Shown: positions 46,554-55,568 of the stretch, in pieces
How the letters are laid out: every line of letters starts with the position of its first letter
How positions within the stretch are numbered: position 1 is the first letter of the stretch
Assembly: GCF_905147045.1 (NCBI RefSeq)
Contig: NC_065902.1
Span: 13,023,441-13,087,440 of the forward strand
Reading direction: 5' to 3'
DNA length: 64,000 nt
From: Nymphalis io
Taxonomy: Eukaryota > Arthropoda > Insecta > Lepidoptera > Nymphalidae
Position numbers and translations under genes: made by a program
Notes under the pieces: model-generated
What the model was told of the DNA's origin: nothing
The model's input: the letters and a program-made list of their open reading frames with translations, nothing else
The model's database searches: none

Positions 46554-47015
46554 CTAAACAAACAAACACCTCTTAAAATTACGTTTAACAATGTTTTTTA
46601 TTCTGCGGTTATAAGCGCGCAAATCTCTAGCAGTAGCATTCGGAGGGGGAGGCGTCGGGGGACGCGGTCCAGGTGACAATGAACGTGTCTCCGGGCCACT
46701 GTCCTCGGCTTCCCCTGCCGCGTCCTCAAACCTCTCCTCCTCAGCCTCACTATCAGCCGACCCCGACCCGTTAACATTTTCGATCTCATTTTTCCCTTTG
46801 TTAATTACCGAGCCGTGCTGATTAGTCCGCGATAAAGAAAACCGATCTTTTTTATTTATACCAAGATGACCTTCGTGTATTTCTTTCAAGATCTTTTTAC
46901 GTAATTGTGGCGGTACTATGATTCTATATTTATAAATTAAACAACCTAATTCTAAAACAATTTCGTTTTTCCTACTAAAATAAGCTTTTTCTTCCTCGCA
47001 TTTCGTATAAGACGG
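46554..47015 (-). pseudogene. mag-type integrase remnant
   Basis: In frame with the main ORF beyond its stop. It has KYRIIVPPQLRKKILKEIHE and GHLGI, the start of the HHCC zinc domain with its histidine pair. The sequence then passes straight to a Ser/Pro/Glu-rich C-terminal end. The zinc-domain cysteines and the whole DDE catalytic core are absent, so this copy cannot integrate by itself. Confidence 0.8.
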
Positions 47016-49751
47016 TCATCCAAAACACACATAACCAACGATCTTACTTAATAATGGATCTTTCTTTGTTTCGCGACTAATATCTTTAAAATTAATGGGT
47101 AAGTTATCGTCTATTATATTGATATAACTTAACGGCGCAGGCGATGATGATCGGTGTTCACACGGCAGGGGTAAGCGGGATAACGCATCGGCCGGACTGT
47201 TCTCGCACGAACGCACAAATTCTACCGAAAATTCGTAAGCCGATAACCGCGCCGCCCAGCGCTGCAAGCGACTTGCAGCCGTTTGAGGGATACCGCATTT
47301 TGGACTAAAAATGTAACTTAACGGTTGATGATCCGTTCGTAGTACAAATCGTCTACCGAAAAGATATTGATGATGTTTAATAATCCCAAAAAAGATAGCT
47401 AACGCTTCTTTATCAAGTTGGCTATAATTAATTTCTGCACTATTAAGCGTGCGCGACACACAGCTTACGGGGCGCTCGCTGCCGTCCGGGTAGCGGTGCG
47501 CGAGAACGGCGCCCAGCCCGTACGCGCTGCTATCCACCGACAACACCAACGGCCGGCCCTCTTCGTAGTGTGCCAGCACCTTATCCCCTGTCAATACACT
47601 CTTAGCCTTAGAAAAAGCCGCTTCACAATCCGCGTTCCAATTCCATTCAACATTTTTTTTTAGTAAACTATGTAAGGGATGTAAAATTATACTAAGATTT
47701 TGAATGAATTTACCATAATAGTTTAGCATTCCTAAAAAACTCTTTAACTGAGTAACATTTTCCGGTCGTGGCGCATCGCATATAGCTGATATTTTTTTAT
47801 TATCGGGGTGCAAGCCTAATCTATCTATAATAAAGCCTAAATATTTGACGTTAAATTTCAAGAAACTACATTTGTTTAATTTTACCGTGAAACCCATAGA
47901 CCGTAACCGTTCCAGCACAGCTCGTAAATTACTCATATGTATTTGTCTATTAGAACCTGTCACACATATATCATCTAAAAACACTACCGTACCGGGAACC
48001 CCTCGGAGCGTCTCTTCCATAATTTTTTGAAATTTTTCCGGTATACATGATAACCCGAAAGGTGTGCGGCGATATACGAAGGTGCCGATATGAGTAGTGA
48101 TCGCGGTATAAGGTTTAGATTCCTCTGATAAAAGGACTTGTTGATATGAGTGTTTCAAGTCAATTTTTGAAAACTCCTCACCCCCACTCAATGCTGCAAA
48201 CAATTCCTCTATACGAGGCAAAGGGTAATAATCACGTTTTAATTTCGGGTTTATCGTAATTTTATAGTCCCCGCAAATACGTATTTCGTCGCATTCCTTC
48301 ACCACGGGGACGATCGGAGTTCCGTACTCCGAGTGGTCCACGCGGTAGGTATAACCCTCGCGCTCGAGGCGCTCGAGCTCGTTCTCGACGCGGCCGCGCA
48401 GCGCGAGGGGAACGGGGCGTGCCCTTACATAAACCGGTTCCTTATCCGTGAGATGCAATTGAATTGTTTTCTTACACGTACCTAACTTATCTGTAAACAC
48501 TTCAGGAAATTCGTTTATTAAACAGTCTATAAAATTATCTTCTACAATTTCTTTTAACGTTATTTTTTTAATATTCAAAGCGCGCATCCAATCACGGCCC
48601 ACTAAAGGGTGCGACCCATTTTCTATGACGTATAAAGCTAGATTTTCCGCCTTAATTTCGTTAAGAGTAACATTTACATTAATATAACCAAGGGACTTAA
48701 TTTGAGTCCCGGAATAACAACGTAGAATGAGATTATCTGTATTAATTTTTTTATTAGGGAATAATTTATTAAAAAGTTGATCACTAATGGCAGAGATACG
48801 ACTCCCCGTGTCTATTTCACATTCTAATACATGACCGTCGATTATCACTTTGATAAAATAGGGTCCATTACCTTTAGCCGCCAATTCGATATTGAAGAAG
48901 TCCTCATCCTCGGAGGCACTCGCGTCTAAAACATAATTATTATAGCTATTGCGCCCAAATGCACGATTCCGCACTTCCTCACACATAACTTTTAAATGCC
49001 CTTTTTTTTGACATTTATCGCAACTATATTGCGCATAACGACACTTATTAGCACTATGAGACTTCCCACATCTCCAACAGCGCACCTCGTCCGCATCCCT
49101 CCGGACGCGGGCGCGCGCGCCGCCGCCGGCCACAGCCGAGGGCCGCCGCGCCGGGCCGCGCCGGTCGCTCGCCTGATGCAGGGCTTCTGCGCCCTCGCCG
49201 CCTGTACACGAGGCCGTAGTCGGGACCGACGTCGCCCCGCTCACCTCCGCGTGCTTCTCTGCAGCCTCCAGCGCCAGAGCCAACTCCACCGCCTCCTTAA
49301 ATTTGATATTTCTCTCCGCGAATATTCTAGACCGCATCACTTCATTGACCAATCCAGACACAAATTGATCTCGTAGGTTTTCTTCCAGCGTACTCCCAAA
49401 ATTACATGTTGTTGCCAGGTGCTTAAGGTTGTGAAGATAAACCATGAGAGGCTCGCCGGGGCGTTGTCTACGTAACCGAAACACGTGGCGTTCGGCTATT
49501 TCTGAGCGTTGTGGTTCTAGGTGATCGGATAATAGTTTTACCAATTGATCGAAGTTTTTCGTTTCGGGAAGTGCCGGCGAACATAGATCGCACATTAATG
49601 CATAGGTAGCCTCTCCTACAACCGTTATTAATAACGGTACATGCAGTTCCTCTTTAATCTCATTTAGCACAATGTATTGTTTTACTCTTCTAATATACGC
49701 CGGCCACTGCTTAGAATTCACATCGAATGGTTCTAATTTTCCAATAGGCAT
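47016..49751 (-). CDS. mag-type gag-protease-RT-RNase H polyprotein (stops early)
   Basis: The likely start is the ATG at 49749-49751 (MPIGKLEPF), not the longer open frame that reads in from the flanking R1 element. It gives 911 residues. Gag is at 1-260 with two zinc knuckles (CWRCGKSHSANKC and CDKCQKKGHLKVMC) near 220-250. The aspartic protease has DTGS near 312. RT is at about 440-680 with FLDD near 592 instead of the usual YLDD, and RNase H at about 690-830. The frame ends at a TGA at 47016-47018. Reading continues in frame after it into integrase, so the TGA looks like a recent W-to-stop change. Gag assembles particles and RT copies the RNA in the cytoplasm. Confidence 0.88.
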   Translation of the reverse strand: MPIGKLEPFDVNSKQWPAYIRRVKQYIVLNEIKEELHVPLLITVVGEATYALMCDLCSPALPETKNFDQLVKLLSDHLEPQRSEIAERHVFRLRRQRPGEPLMVYLHNLKHLATTCNFGSTLEENLRDQFVSGLVNEVMRSRIFAERNIKFKEAVELALALEAAEKHAEVSGATSVPTTASCTGGEGAEALHQASDRRGPARRPSAVAGGGARARVRRDADEVRCWRCGKSHSANKCRYAQYSCDKCQKKGHLKVMCEEVRNRAFGRNSYNNYVLDASASEDEDFFNIELAAKGNGPYFIKVIIDGHVLECEIDTGSRISAISDQLFNKLFPNKKINTDNLILRCYSGTQIKSLGYINVNVTLNEIKAENLALYVIENGSHPLVGRDWMRALNIKKITLKEIVEDNFIDCLINEFPEVFTDKLGTCKKTIQLHLTDKEPVYVRARPVPLALRGRVENELERLEREGYTYRVDHSEYGTPIVPVVKECDEIRICGDYKITINPKLKRDYYPLPRIEELFAALSGGEEFSKIDLKHSYQQVLLSEESKPYTAITTHIGTFVYRRTPFGLSCIPEKFQKIMEETLRGVPGTVVFLDDICVTGSNRQIHMSNLRAVLERLRSMGFTVKLNKCSFLKFNVKYLGFIIDRLGLHPDNKKISAICDAPRPENVTQLKSFLGMLNYYGKFIQNLSIILHPLHSLLKKNVEWNWNADCEAAFSKAKSVLTGDKVLAHYEEGRPLVLSVDSSAYGLGAVLAHRYPDGSERPVSCVSRTLNSAEINYSQLDKEALAIFFGIIKHHQYLFGRRFVLRTDHQPLSYIFSPKCGIPQTAASRLQRWAARLSAYEFSVEFVRSCENSPADALSRLPLPCEHRSSSPAPLSYINIIDDNLPINFKDISRETKKDPLLSKIVGYVCFG

Positions 49752-49801
49752 TATTGAAACACTAATTTGTAACTTTTTAAATAAACGCGTGGTATGTAAC
49801 C

Positions 49802-49814
49802 GACTCGTCGCCAG
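49802..49814 (-). promoter_or_regulatory. mag-type primer-binding site
   Basis: On the minus strand TGGCGACGAGTC starts one base after the 5' LTR. TGGCGACG is the complement of a tRNA ending CGTCGCCA, the serine type reported for mag. The tRNA identity is from memory. Confidence 0.65.
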
Positions 49815-49905
49815 TGGAACGTCAATCAAACACAGGAGCAAGATGGTGACTGATTTATTGCGAATATAAAAATACCTACATACAGTTATAATATAAAACC
49901 GTCCA
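49815..49905 (-). repeat. mag-type 5' LTR
   Basis: 91 bp, identical to the other LTR. It carries promoter and processing signals for the element, but none can be singled out in so short a repeat. ORF1 sequence of copy A resumes at 49906. Confidence 0.92.
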
Positions 49906-50530
49906 CGATGCTGAAAGCTCGCCTCGAAGGCCTCGAGGGCCGCCTCCTTCCGGAGCCTCGGCTGCGGCCTCCACTCGCCGCTGACCGTAGGGTAGCGCAG
50001 GCAGCGGCCGTAGCCGCGGCGGGAAAGGAGGCTCCAGCCGCCTCCCACGCAACTGAGGGCGTCGAGGCCAGCGCCGCCAAGCCTGCTGCTGTCAGGTCGA
50101 AGCGGCCTAAGAGAAGTATGACTGCCCAAGAGGCGGCAGCCAGGAGGGTGGCTCCTCAGTCGTCCGCGGAGCCGGCCGCCACTCCGGCTACGTGGAGCGC
50201 CGTGGTCGCGAGGCCAAACAGGCCAAAGAAGGCCGAGAAGACGCGCGCCAAGCCAGCGGCGGCGAAGCCGACTTCTTCCGGGACCACCAAGAAGGTCCCG
50301 GTTAGGAGGAAACTCCGCCCCCCTCGCACCGCAGCGATAACGCTGACGCTGAAGCCCGATGCTGAGGAAAAGGGGTGGAGCTACGAGAAGGCTCTGGCCC
50401 TGGCCAAAAGCCGGATCAGCCTCCGGGAGGTCGGCTTGACGGCGGTACGGTTCCGGACCGCGGCGACGGGAGCGCGGATGCTCGAGGTGCCACCGGGCAC
50501 CAACGAGGCCGAGAAAGCGGCGGATGCCCT

Positions 50531-51901
50531 GGCTACCTGCGGCGTACCGTGGCCGATTACTTCTCGGGCAGGGCGGTGGCCTTCCCGACTGCGGACGGAT
50601 GGGCCGTCAGGTCGTTGTCGTGCGGTGTTCCGCAGGGGTCGGTACTAGGACCGCTCCTGTGGTGCATCGGCTACGACTGGGTGCTGCGCGGGGCCACGTT
50701 GCGGGGGGTCAGCGTCACGTGCTACGCTGACGACACCCTCGTGTCGGCCCGCGGCAGTTCATACCGGGAGGCGGCCTATCGCGCCACGGCTGGGGTGGCG
50801 CACGTGGTCCACCGAATCCGCGCGTTGGGCCTCGAGGTGGCCCTACACAAATCCGAGGCCCTCGTCTTTCACGGGCCTCGGAACGCGCCACCTCCGGGGG
50901 CGGCGATAACGGTGGGCGGAACTTCCATCGCCGTCGGGTCGACGATGAAGTACCTGGGACTCGTGCTCGACGACAGGTGGAAGTTCGAAGAGCACTTCCG
51001 GCGCTTGGCCCCAAAGTTGGTGGCTGCAGCCGGGGCGCTAGGGAGGATCCTCCCGAACGTGGGTGGGCCAGGAGGTGCCTGCAGGCGCCTGTACACCGGC
51101 GTCGTGCGCTCGATGGCGCTCTACGGGGCGCCGATATGGGCGGACGCTCTGAGCGCCCGTAACGTCGCCTCGCTGCGACGTCCGCAGCGAGCGATGGCGC
51201 TCAGAGCGGCTCGGGCGTACCGCACGGTGTCGTACACCGCGGCGTGCCTGCTCGCCGGAAGCCCGCCATGGGACCTCGAGGCCGAGGCCAACTCGAGGGT
51301 CTATTGGCGGATCAAGGCGTTAATGAGAGCGGAGGAGAGCCGGCCCCACCCACGTGAGGTTCGGACGTGGCGAGAGGAGGCCCACGAGAGGGTATTCGCC
51401 GAGTGGTCGGAGAGACTGGGTGTCCCGGGTGCTAGCCGGGACCTCGTTGCGGCAATTCGGCCGGTGCTGAGGAAGTGGGTCGAGCGCAAGCACGGCCCAC
51501 CCACGTATCACCTCACACAGCTTTTGACCGGCCACGGTTGTTTCGGCCGGTACCTGTGTGAGGTGGTCGGTAGGGAGCCGACGGTGGAGTGCCATCATTG
51601 TGGCGGAGGAGCCGTGGATACGGCGGAACACACGCGCGTAGAGTGCCCGGCTTGGGCGGAGCCTCGCGCGGTCCTATCCACGGCCGTAGGTGGAGACCTG
51701 TCGCTTCCGGCCGTCGTCGAGAAGATGGCCGGAAGCGAAGAGATTTGGGCGGCAGTGTCCCGGTTCAGCGCATGCGTCATGTCGCAAAAGGAGGAGGCAG
51801 AGCGGGAGCGGGAGGACGACGTGGACTCGCTCCCGCAACGAAGAAGGAGACCTCTTCGACGGCGACGTGCCTTCGCAGGCCGGACGCTGCCGCAGAGTTA
51901 A
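50531..51901 (+). pseudogene. R1-clade copy A ORF2, C-terminal half
   Basis: From the deletion junction the frame runs through ADYFSGRAVAFP, GVPQGSVLGPLLWCI (motif B), CYADDTLVSARG (motif C), the thumb and the zinc knuckle CHHCGGG...HTRVEC, to the TAA at 51899-51901. Its open frame extends upstream to 50375 through ORF1 sequence in the wrong frame, which is an artefact of the deletion. Differences from copy B are few. Confidence 0.85.
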
Positions 51902-52257
51902 GGTGTGGTTGGCGGCGGAGTCAGTCTGTTGATCCGCCGCGGGGCTTGAAGCCCTGACGCCCAGCCTCCAGTGGCGGACTCGGGGGAGTCCGTCACGTAA
52001 CAGGACGGAGGCACAGAGAGGAGGGAGGCGCGCCCTAACATCCCGGCGCGCTCTCGAGATGGGTCGCCTTATGGCGACGACCGCTGGCGGGGTTGCGGTT
52101 GTAAGTCACAACGTTCCCGTGACCCCGCCGCCTTGCGGAGAGGCGGAAATCCGGGGAGGTTTTAGTGGGTAGGACGGGGCCTTCTGCCCCGTGAGTCCCA
52201 CATACCCGTCCCGGTCCCCCCGGACCGGGCGGCAGGCGTAAATGCCTTTCCTCCCCG

Positions 52258-52301
<44 letters not shown>

Positions 52302-52303
<2 letters not shown>

Positions 52304-52738
52304 TTGGGGTGCATGTCAGTCACCTCAGGCCGGACGCTGCCGCAGAGTTAAGGTGTGGTTGGCGGCGGAGCCAGTTTGTTGATCCGCCGCGGGGCTTCAA
52401 GCTCTGACGCCCAGCCTCCAGTGGCGGACTCGGGGGAGTCCGTCACGTAACAGGACGGAGGCACAGAGAGGAGGGAGGCGCGCCCCTAACATCCTGGCGC
52501 GCTCTCGAGATGGGTCGCCTTATGGCGACGACCGCTGGCGGGGTTGCGGTTGTAAGTCACAACGTTCCCGTGACCCCGCCGCCTTGCGGAGAGGCGGAAA
52601 TCCGGGGAGGTTTTAGTGGGTAGGACGGTGGCCCTCTGCCCCGTGAGTCCCACATACCCGTCCCGGTCCCCCCGGACCGGGCGGCAGGCGTAAATGCCAT
52701 TCCTCCCCGAAAAAAAAAAAAAAAAAAAAAAAAAAAAA
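52302..52738 (+). mobile_element. R1-clade element copy A2, internally deleted
   Basis: The first bases GGTTGGGGTGCATGTCAG and CACCT equal the 5' end seen in copy C. It then jumps to GGCCGGACGCTGCCGC, the last codons of ORF2, followed by the full 3' UTR and A29 (52710-52738). It directly follows the poly(A) of copy A without a target remnant. About 440 bp keep both termini and no ORF. Confidence 0.88.
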
Positions 52739-53450
52739 GCATGTCAGTCACCTCCACGTGGTGCACCCTGGGCAACGGGGTCGACAAGTAATCCGATGTT
52801 TTCTCGGAGTGCCTGTCGACCGCGGCTGAGACTGACGCGACGGTAATGCCACGGGCCGTTCCTGGTACTTTTCTGTTCAGCAGACTGGACTGTGCGAGCG
52901 GCTTTGTGGCAAATTGAAGGTGGAAGGAAGAAGCTCTCTGCTTTCTTTCTTTGTTTTGTTTTGTTCTTCTTCCGTCTTGTTTCGTTTCGTTTTCTTTTCT
53001 TCTGTCTCATTTTTATTAATTTTGTTTTGTTTTATTTTCTTGTTTATTTACTTTACTTCTTTCATTTATTTATTTATTGGAGGTTACTCCCAATGGTGGA
53101 GTCAGTCGAGTTAGAGTTGGTCTCCTGGGTCTTTTTGGGCTGCCGGAGAAAGGAGGTGGGAGAGGCGGGTTCACCCAGTGTCGGTATCGATGCTGGGTGG
53201 ACAGACTAAAAGGTCACCGCCTCTCAAACTCGTTTCCCCATCCGGGTGTTGTGGACATGTCTCGCAGCCCGTGGTGGGACCGAGGGCCTTGCCTTAACTG
53301 GCTGGGCCAAGAGGAGACAACCTCAATAAAAAACATTAGTTTGTAGATCCCGTGATACCACCCGACCTCACGGTGTATATAGGGTTACCAAGGTACAGGG
53401 GGCTCTGCCTTGGTGGACTTTTTATTTTCCCCATACTCGTGGGATTATAC
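52739..53450 (+). promoter_or_regulatory. R1-clade copy B 5' UTR
   Basis: Begins GCATGTCAGTCACCTCCACG. It includes a T-rich low-complexity part (52925-53075), which copy C lacks, and ends with a short AT-rich leader before ATGGATAAAC. R1-type elements usually transcribe from an internal or host promoter. No promoter motif can be named here. Confidence 0.65.
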
Positions 53451-55568
53451 ATGGATAAACAAAACAAAACATTTAAAAACAACGGACTCGGCGATCATAT
53501 GGACAAAGATAACATGGCGGTGGAGGCGGGCGCCCCAATAGCGCGCGCCGAAACCAAAGACACTCTCGTGTCCAAAAAACTGGTGGTCCGACTGGAACGA
53601 CTCTCAGAGTCCGATTCGTCGGCCACCAGCATGGTGATGGTCTCTTCGAGAGACCCCGCCTGTCGTCGGCGGAAGGGCGAGAAGCGGCCCCGTCCTGGGC
53701 CGGAGAGCTACTCCGGCTCCGAGAGCGACGCGGGTATGAGCGAAGGCGGCTTCTCGGGGTCAGGCATCAGCAAATGGCTGAAGCCCTCCCCCAAAAGGGG
53801 GCGTGGTCGACCGCCCACGACGGGCGAATACGTCGGCCTCGGGCGCTCCCGCGTGGAGCTAAAAGCCGCTAAGGCAAAGGAGCGGCGGTACGAGGCGGAG
53901 GACGCACTGGCCGCGTACAGTGCGGCGGCCAAGGTGGACACTGAAGAAAGGGCGGCCCGAGCAGAGAAACGCCAACCCGGCGCGACCGTGGACGTGCCGC
54001 AGACGTCTGCCGCGCTGGACGCGGCGGTGAAGGAGGCGCTCGACGTCGTTCTGCAGGTTGCCGACAGGTCGGGCAACCTGAAGGGCACGTTCGTTCGGGC
54101 CCTGAAGTCCGCCGCCGTCACCATTAAAGGTGCGGTGGCGGATCTAAGGGCCCTCACGGTGACGGAGGAGGTGGCGCGGCTGGAGGCGGCTAACACGCGA
54201 CTCTCCGGCCAACTGGCTGAGCTGCGCCGGGAAGTCGCCGAAATGCGCCAGCGGCCGGTGGCGGCGACGGAGGCGAACCTCCAAAACGTCATGGAGGAGG
54301 CGCTGCGCGCGAACCGCGAGCAGTTCAGCACGATGCTGAACGCTCGCCTCGAGGGCCTCGAGGGCCGCCTCCTTCCAGAGCCTCGGCTGCGGCCTCCACT
54401 CGCCGCTGACCGCCGTAGGGTAGCGCAGGCAGCGGCCGTAGCCGCGGCGGGAAAGGAGGCTCCAGCCGCCTCCCACGCAACTGAGGGCGTCGAGGCCAGC
54501 GCCGCCAAGCCTGCTGCTGTCAGGCCGAAGCGGCCTAAGAGAAGTATGGCTGCCCAAGAGGCGGCAGCCAGGAGGGTGGCTCCTCAGTCGTCAGCGGAGC
54601 CGGCCGCCACTCCGGCCACGTGGAGCGCCGTGGTCGCTAGGAACAGGCCAAAGAAGGCAGAGAAGACGGGCGCCAAGCCAGCGGCGGCGAAGCCGACTTC
54701 TTCCGGGGCCACCAAGTAGGTCCCGGTTAGGAGGAAACTCCGCCCCCCTCGCACCGCAGCGATAACGCTGACGCTGAAGCCCGGTGCTGAGGAAAAGGGG
54801 TGGAGCTACGAGAAGGCTCTGGCCCTGGCCAAAAGCCGGATCAGCCTCCGGGAGGTCGGCTTGACGGCGGTACGGTTCCGGACCGCGGCGACGGGAGCGC
54901 GGATGCTCGAGGTGCCGCCGAGCACCAACGAGGCTGAGAAGGCGGCGGATGCCCTGGCGGAAAAGCTCCGCGAGGCCCTCAGCCCGGAGATCGTCCAGAT
55001 CCATAGACCCACAAAGTGTGTCGAACTAAGGGTACTAGACCTGGACGACTCCGTGACGGTGGCGGAAGCCGTGGCGGCGGTCGCTGAACAAGGCGGCTGC
55101 CCTACCGGGGCCATTAAAGCGGGCATCATCGCTCGCGGCTCGAGCGGCTCGGGCTCTCTGTGGCTGAGCTGCCCCGTTTCGGCCGCGAAGAAGGTCGTGG
55201 AGGTAGGTCGCATAAGGGTCGGGTGGGTGTCGGCGCGAGTCATGCTGCTCGACCCCAGACCGCTGCACTGTTTCCGATGCCTCGAGCGGGGGCACATGGG
55301 GGCAAAGTGTGACCGGGACGTCGACCGAAGCCGTCTGTGCTTCCGCTGCGGTCAGCCCGGTCACAAGGCTCGGGAGTGCTCCGCCGCCGTAACCAGCTGC
55401 GTGGTCTGCACTGCGGCCGGTAAGCCAGCTGCCCATGCCGCCTGCAGCAAGTCGTGCCAGGGCGGAAAGGGCGCCAGGCAGAAGGAAAAGACAAGGAAGG
55501 TGGCGACGAAAGGCCCGGTAGCCACGTCTCCACGCACAGAGGCGGAGCCGATGGAGACCACGCAGTGA
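53451..55568 (+). pseudogene. R1-clade copy B ORF1 (gag-like), one internal stop
   Basis: 705 codons from the ATG at 53451 (MDKQNKTFKNN). The upstream open frame to 53352 starts at GTG and is not used. Acidic and basic low-complexity regions come first, then a coiled-coil-like EEVARLEAANTRLSGQLAEL near 240-260 and an Ala/Pro/Lys-rich stretch. After that are CCHC knuckles CFRCLERGHMGAKC and CFRCGQPGHKAREC near 605-640 and a third irregular one. The protein would bind element RNA and guide it to the target. A TAG at 54717-54719 (codon 423) breaks it. Copy A has AAG at this site. The frame then continues unbroken to TGA at 55566-55568. Confidence 0.85.

Larger units (their letters stand above)
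46269..49905 (-). mobile_element. mag-type Ty3/gypsy LTR retrotransposon, integrase deleted
   Basis: A 3637-bp element in the minus orientation with 91-bp LTRs, identical at both ends, starting TGGAACG and ending CCGTCCA. A primer-binding site lies beside the right LTR and a purine tract beside the left. One frame carries gag, protease, RT and RNase H. Integrase is mostly missing. mag of the silkworm also has very short LTRs and a tRNA-Ser type primer site, which supports the family name. It sits inside ORF1 of R1-clade copy A. Confidence 0.9.
46120..52301 (+). mobile_element. R1-clade element copy A, split by a mag-type element and internally deleted
   Basis: Segments 46120-46268 and 49906-52301 align to copy B. 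The 5' end is truncated inside ORF1 (equivalent to 54180). At about 50531 ORF1 joins directly to mid-RT of ORF2, which removes the part equal to roughly 54957-57362 of B, including the end of ORF1, the endonuclease and the RT fingers. RT motifs B and C (GVPQGSVLG, CYADD) to the end are near-identical to B. The 3' UTR is complete and the tail is A44 (52258-52301). It cannot mobilise itself. Confidence 0.88.

Noticed and set aside
47016..50129. 1037-codon start for the mag-type polyprotein
   Set aside because: Codons before 49751 cross the LTR into antisense R1 ORF1. The gag-like sequence begins at MPIGKLEPF.
50375..51901. 508-codon open frame as an independent gene
   Set aside because: The first 50 codons are R1 ORF1 in the wrong frame, joined by a deletion to ORF2. 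The remainder duplicates copy B.
53708..54557. Long antisense frames (266 and 137 codons) across ORF1 of copy B
   Set aside because: These are shadows of GC-rich codon usage on the opposite strand. They recur wherever this element occurs and have no domain.
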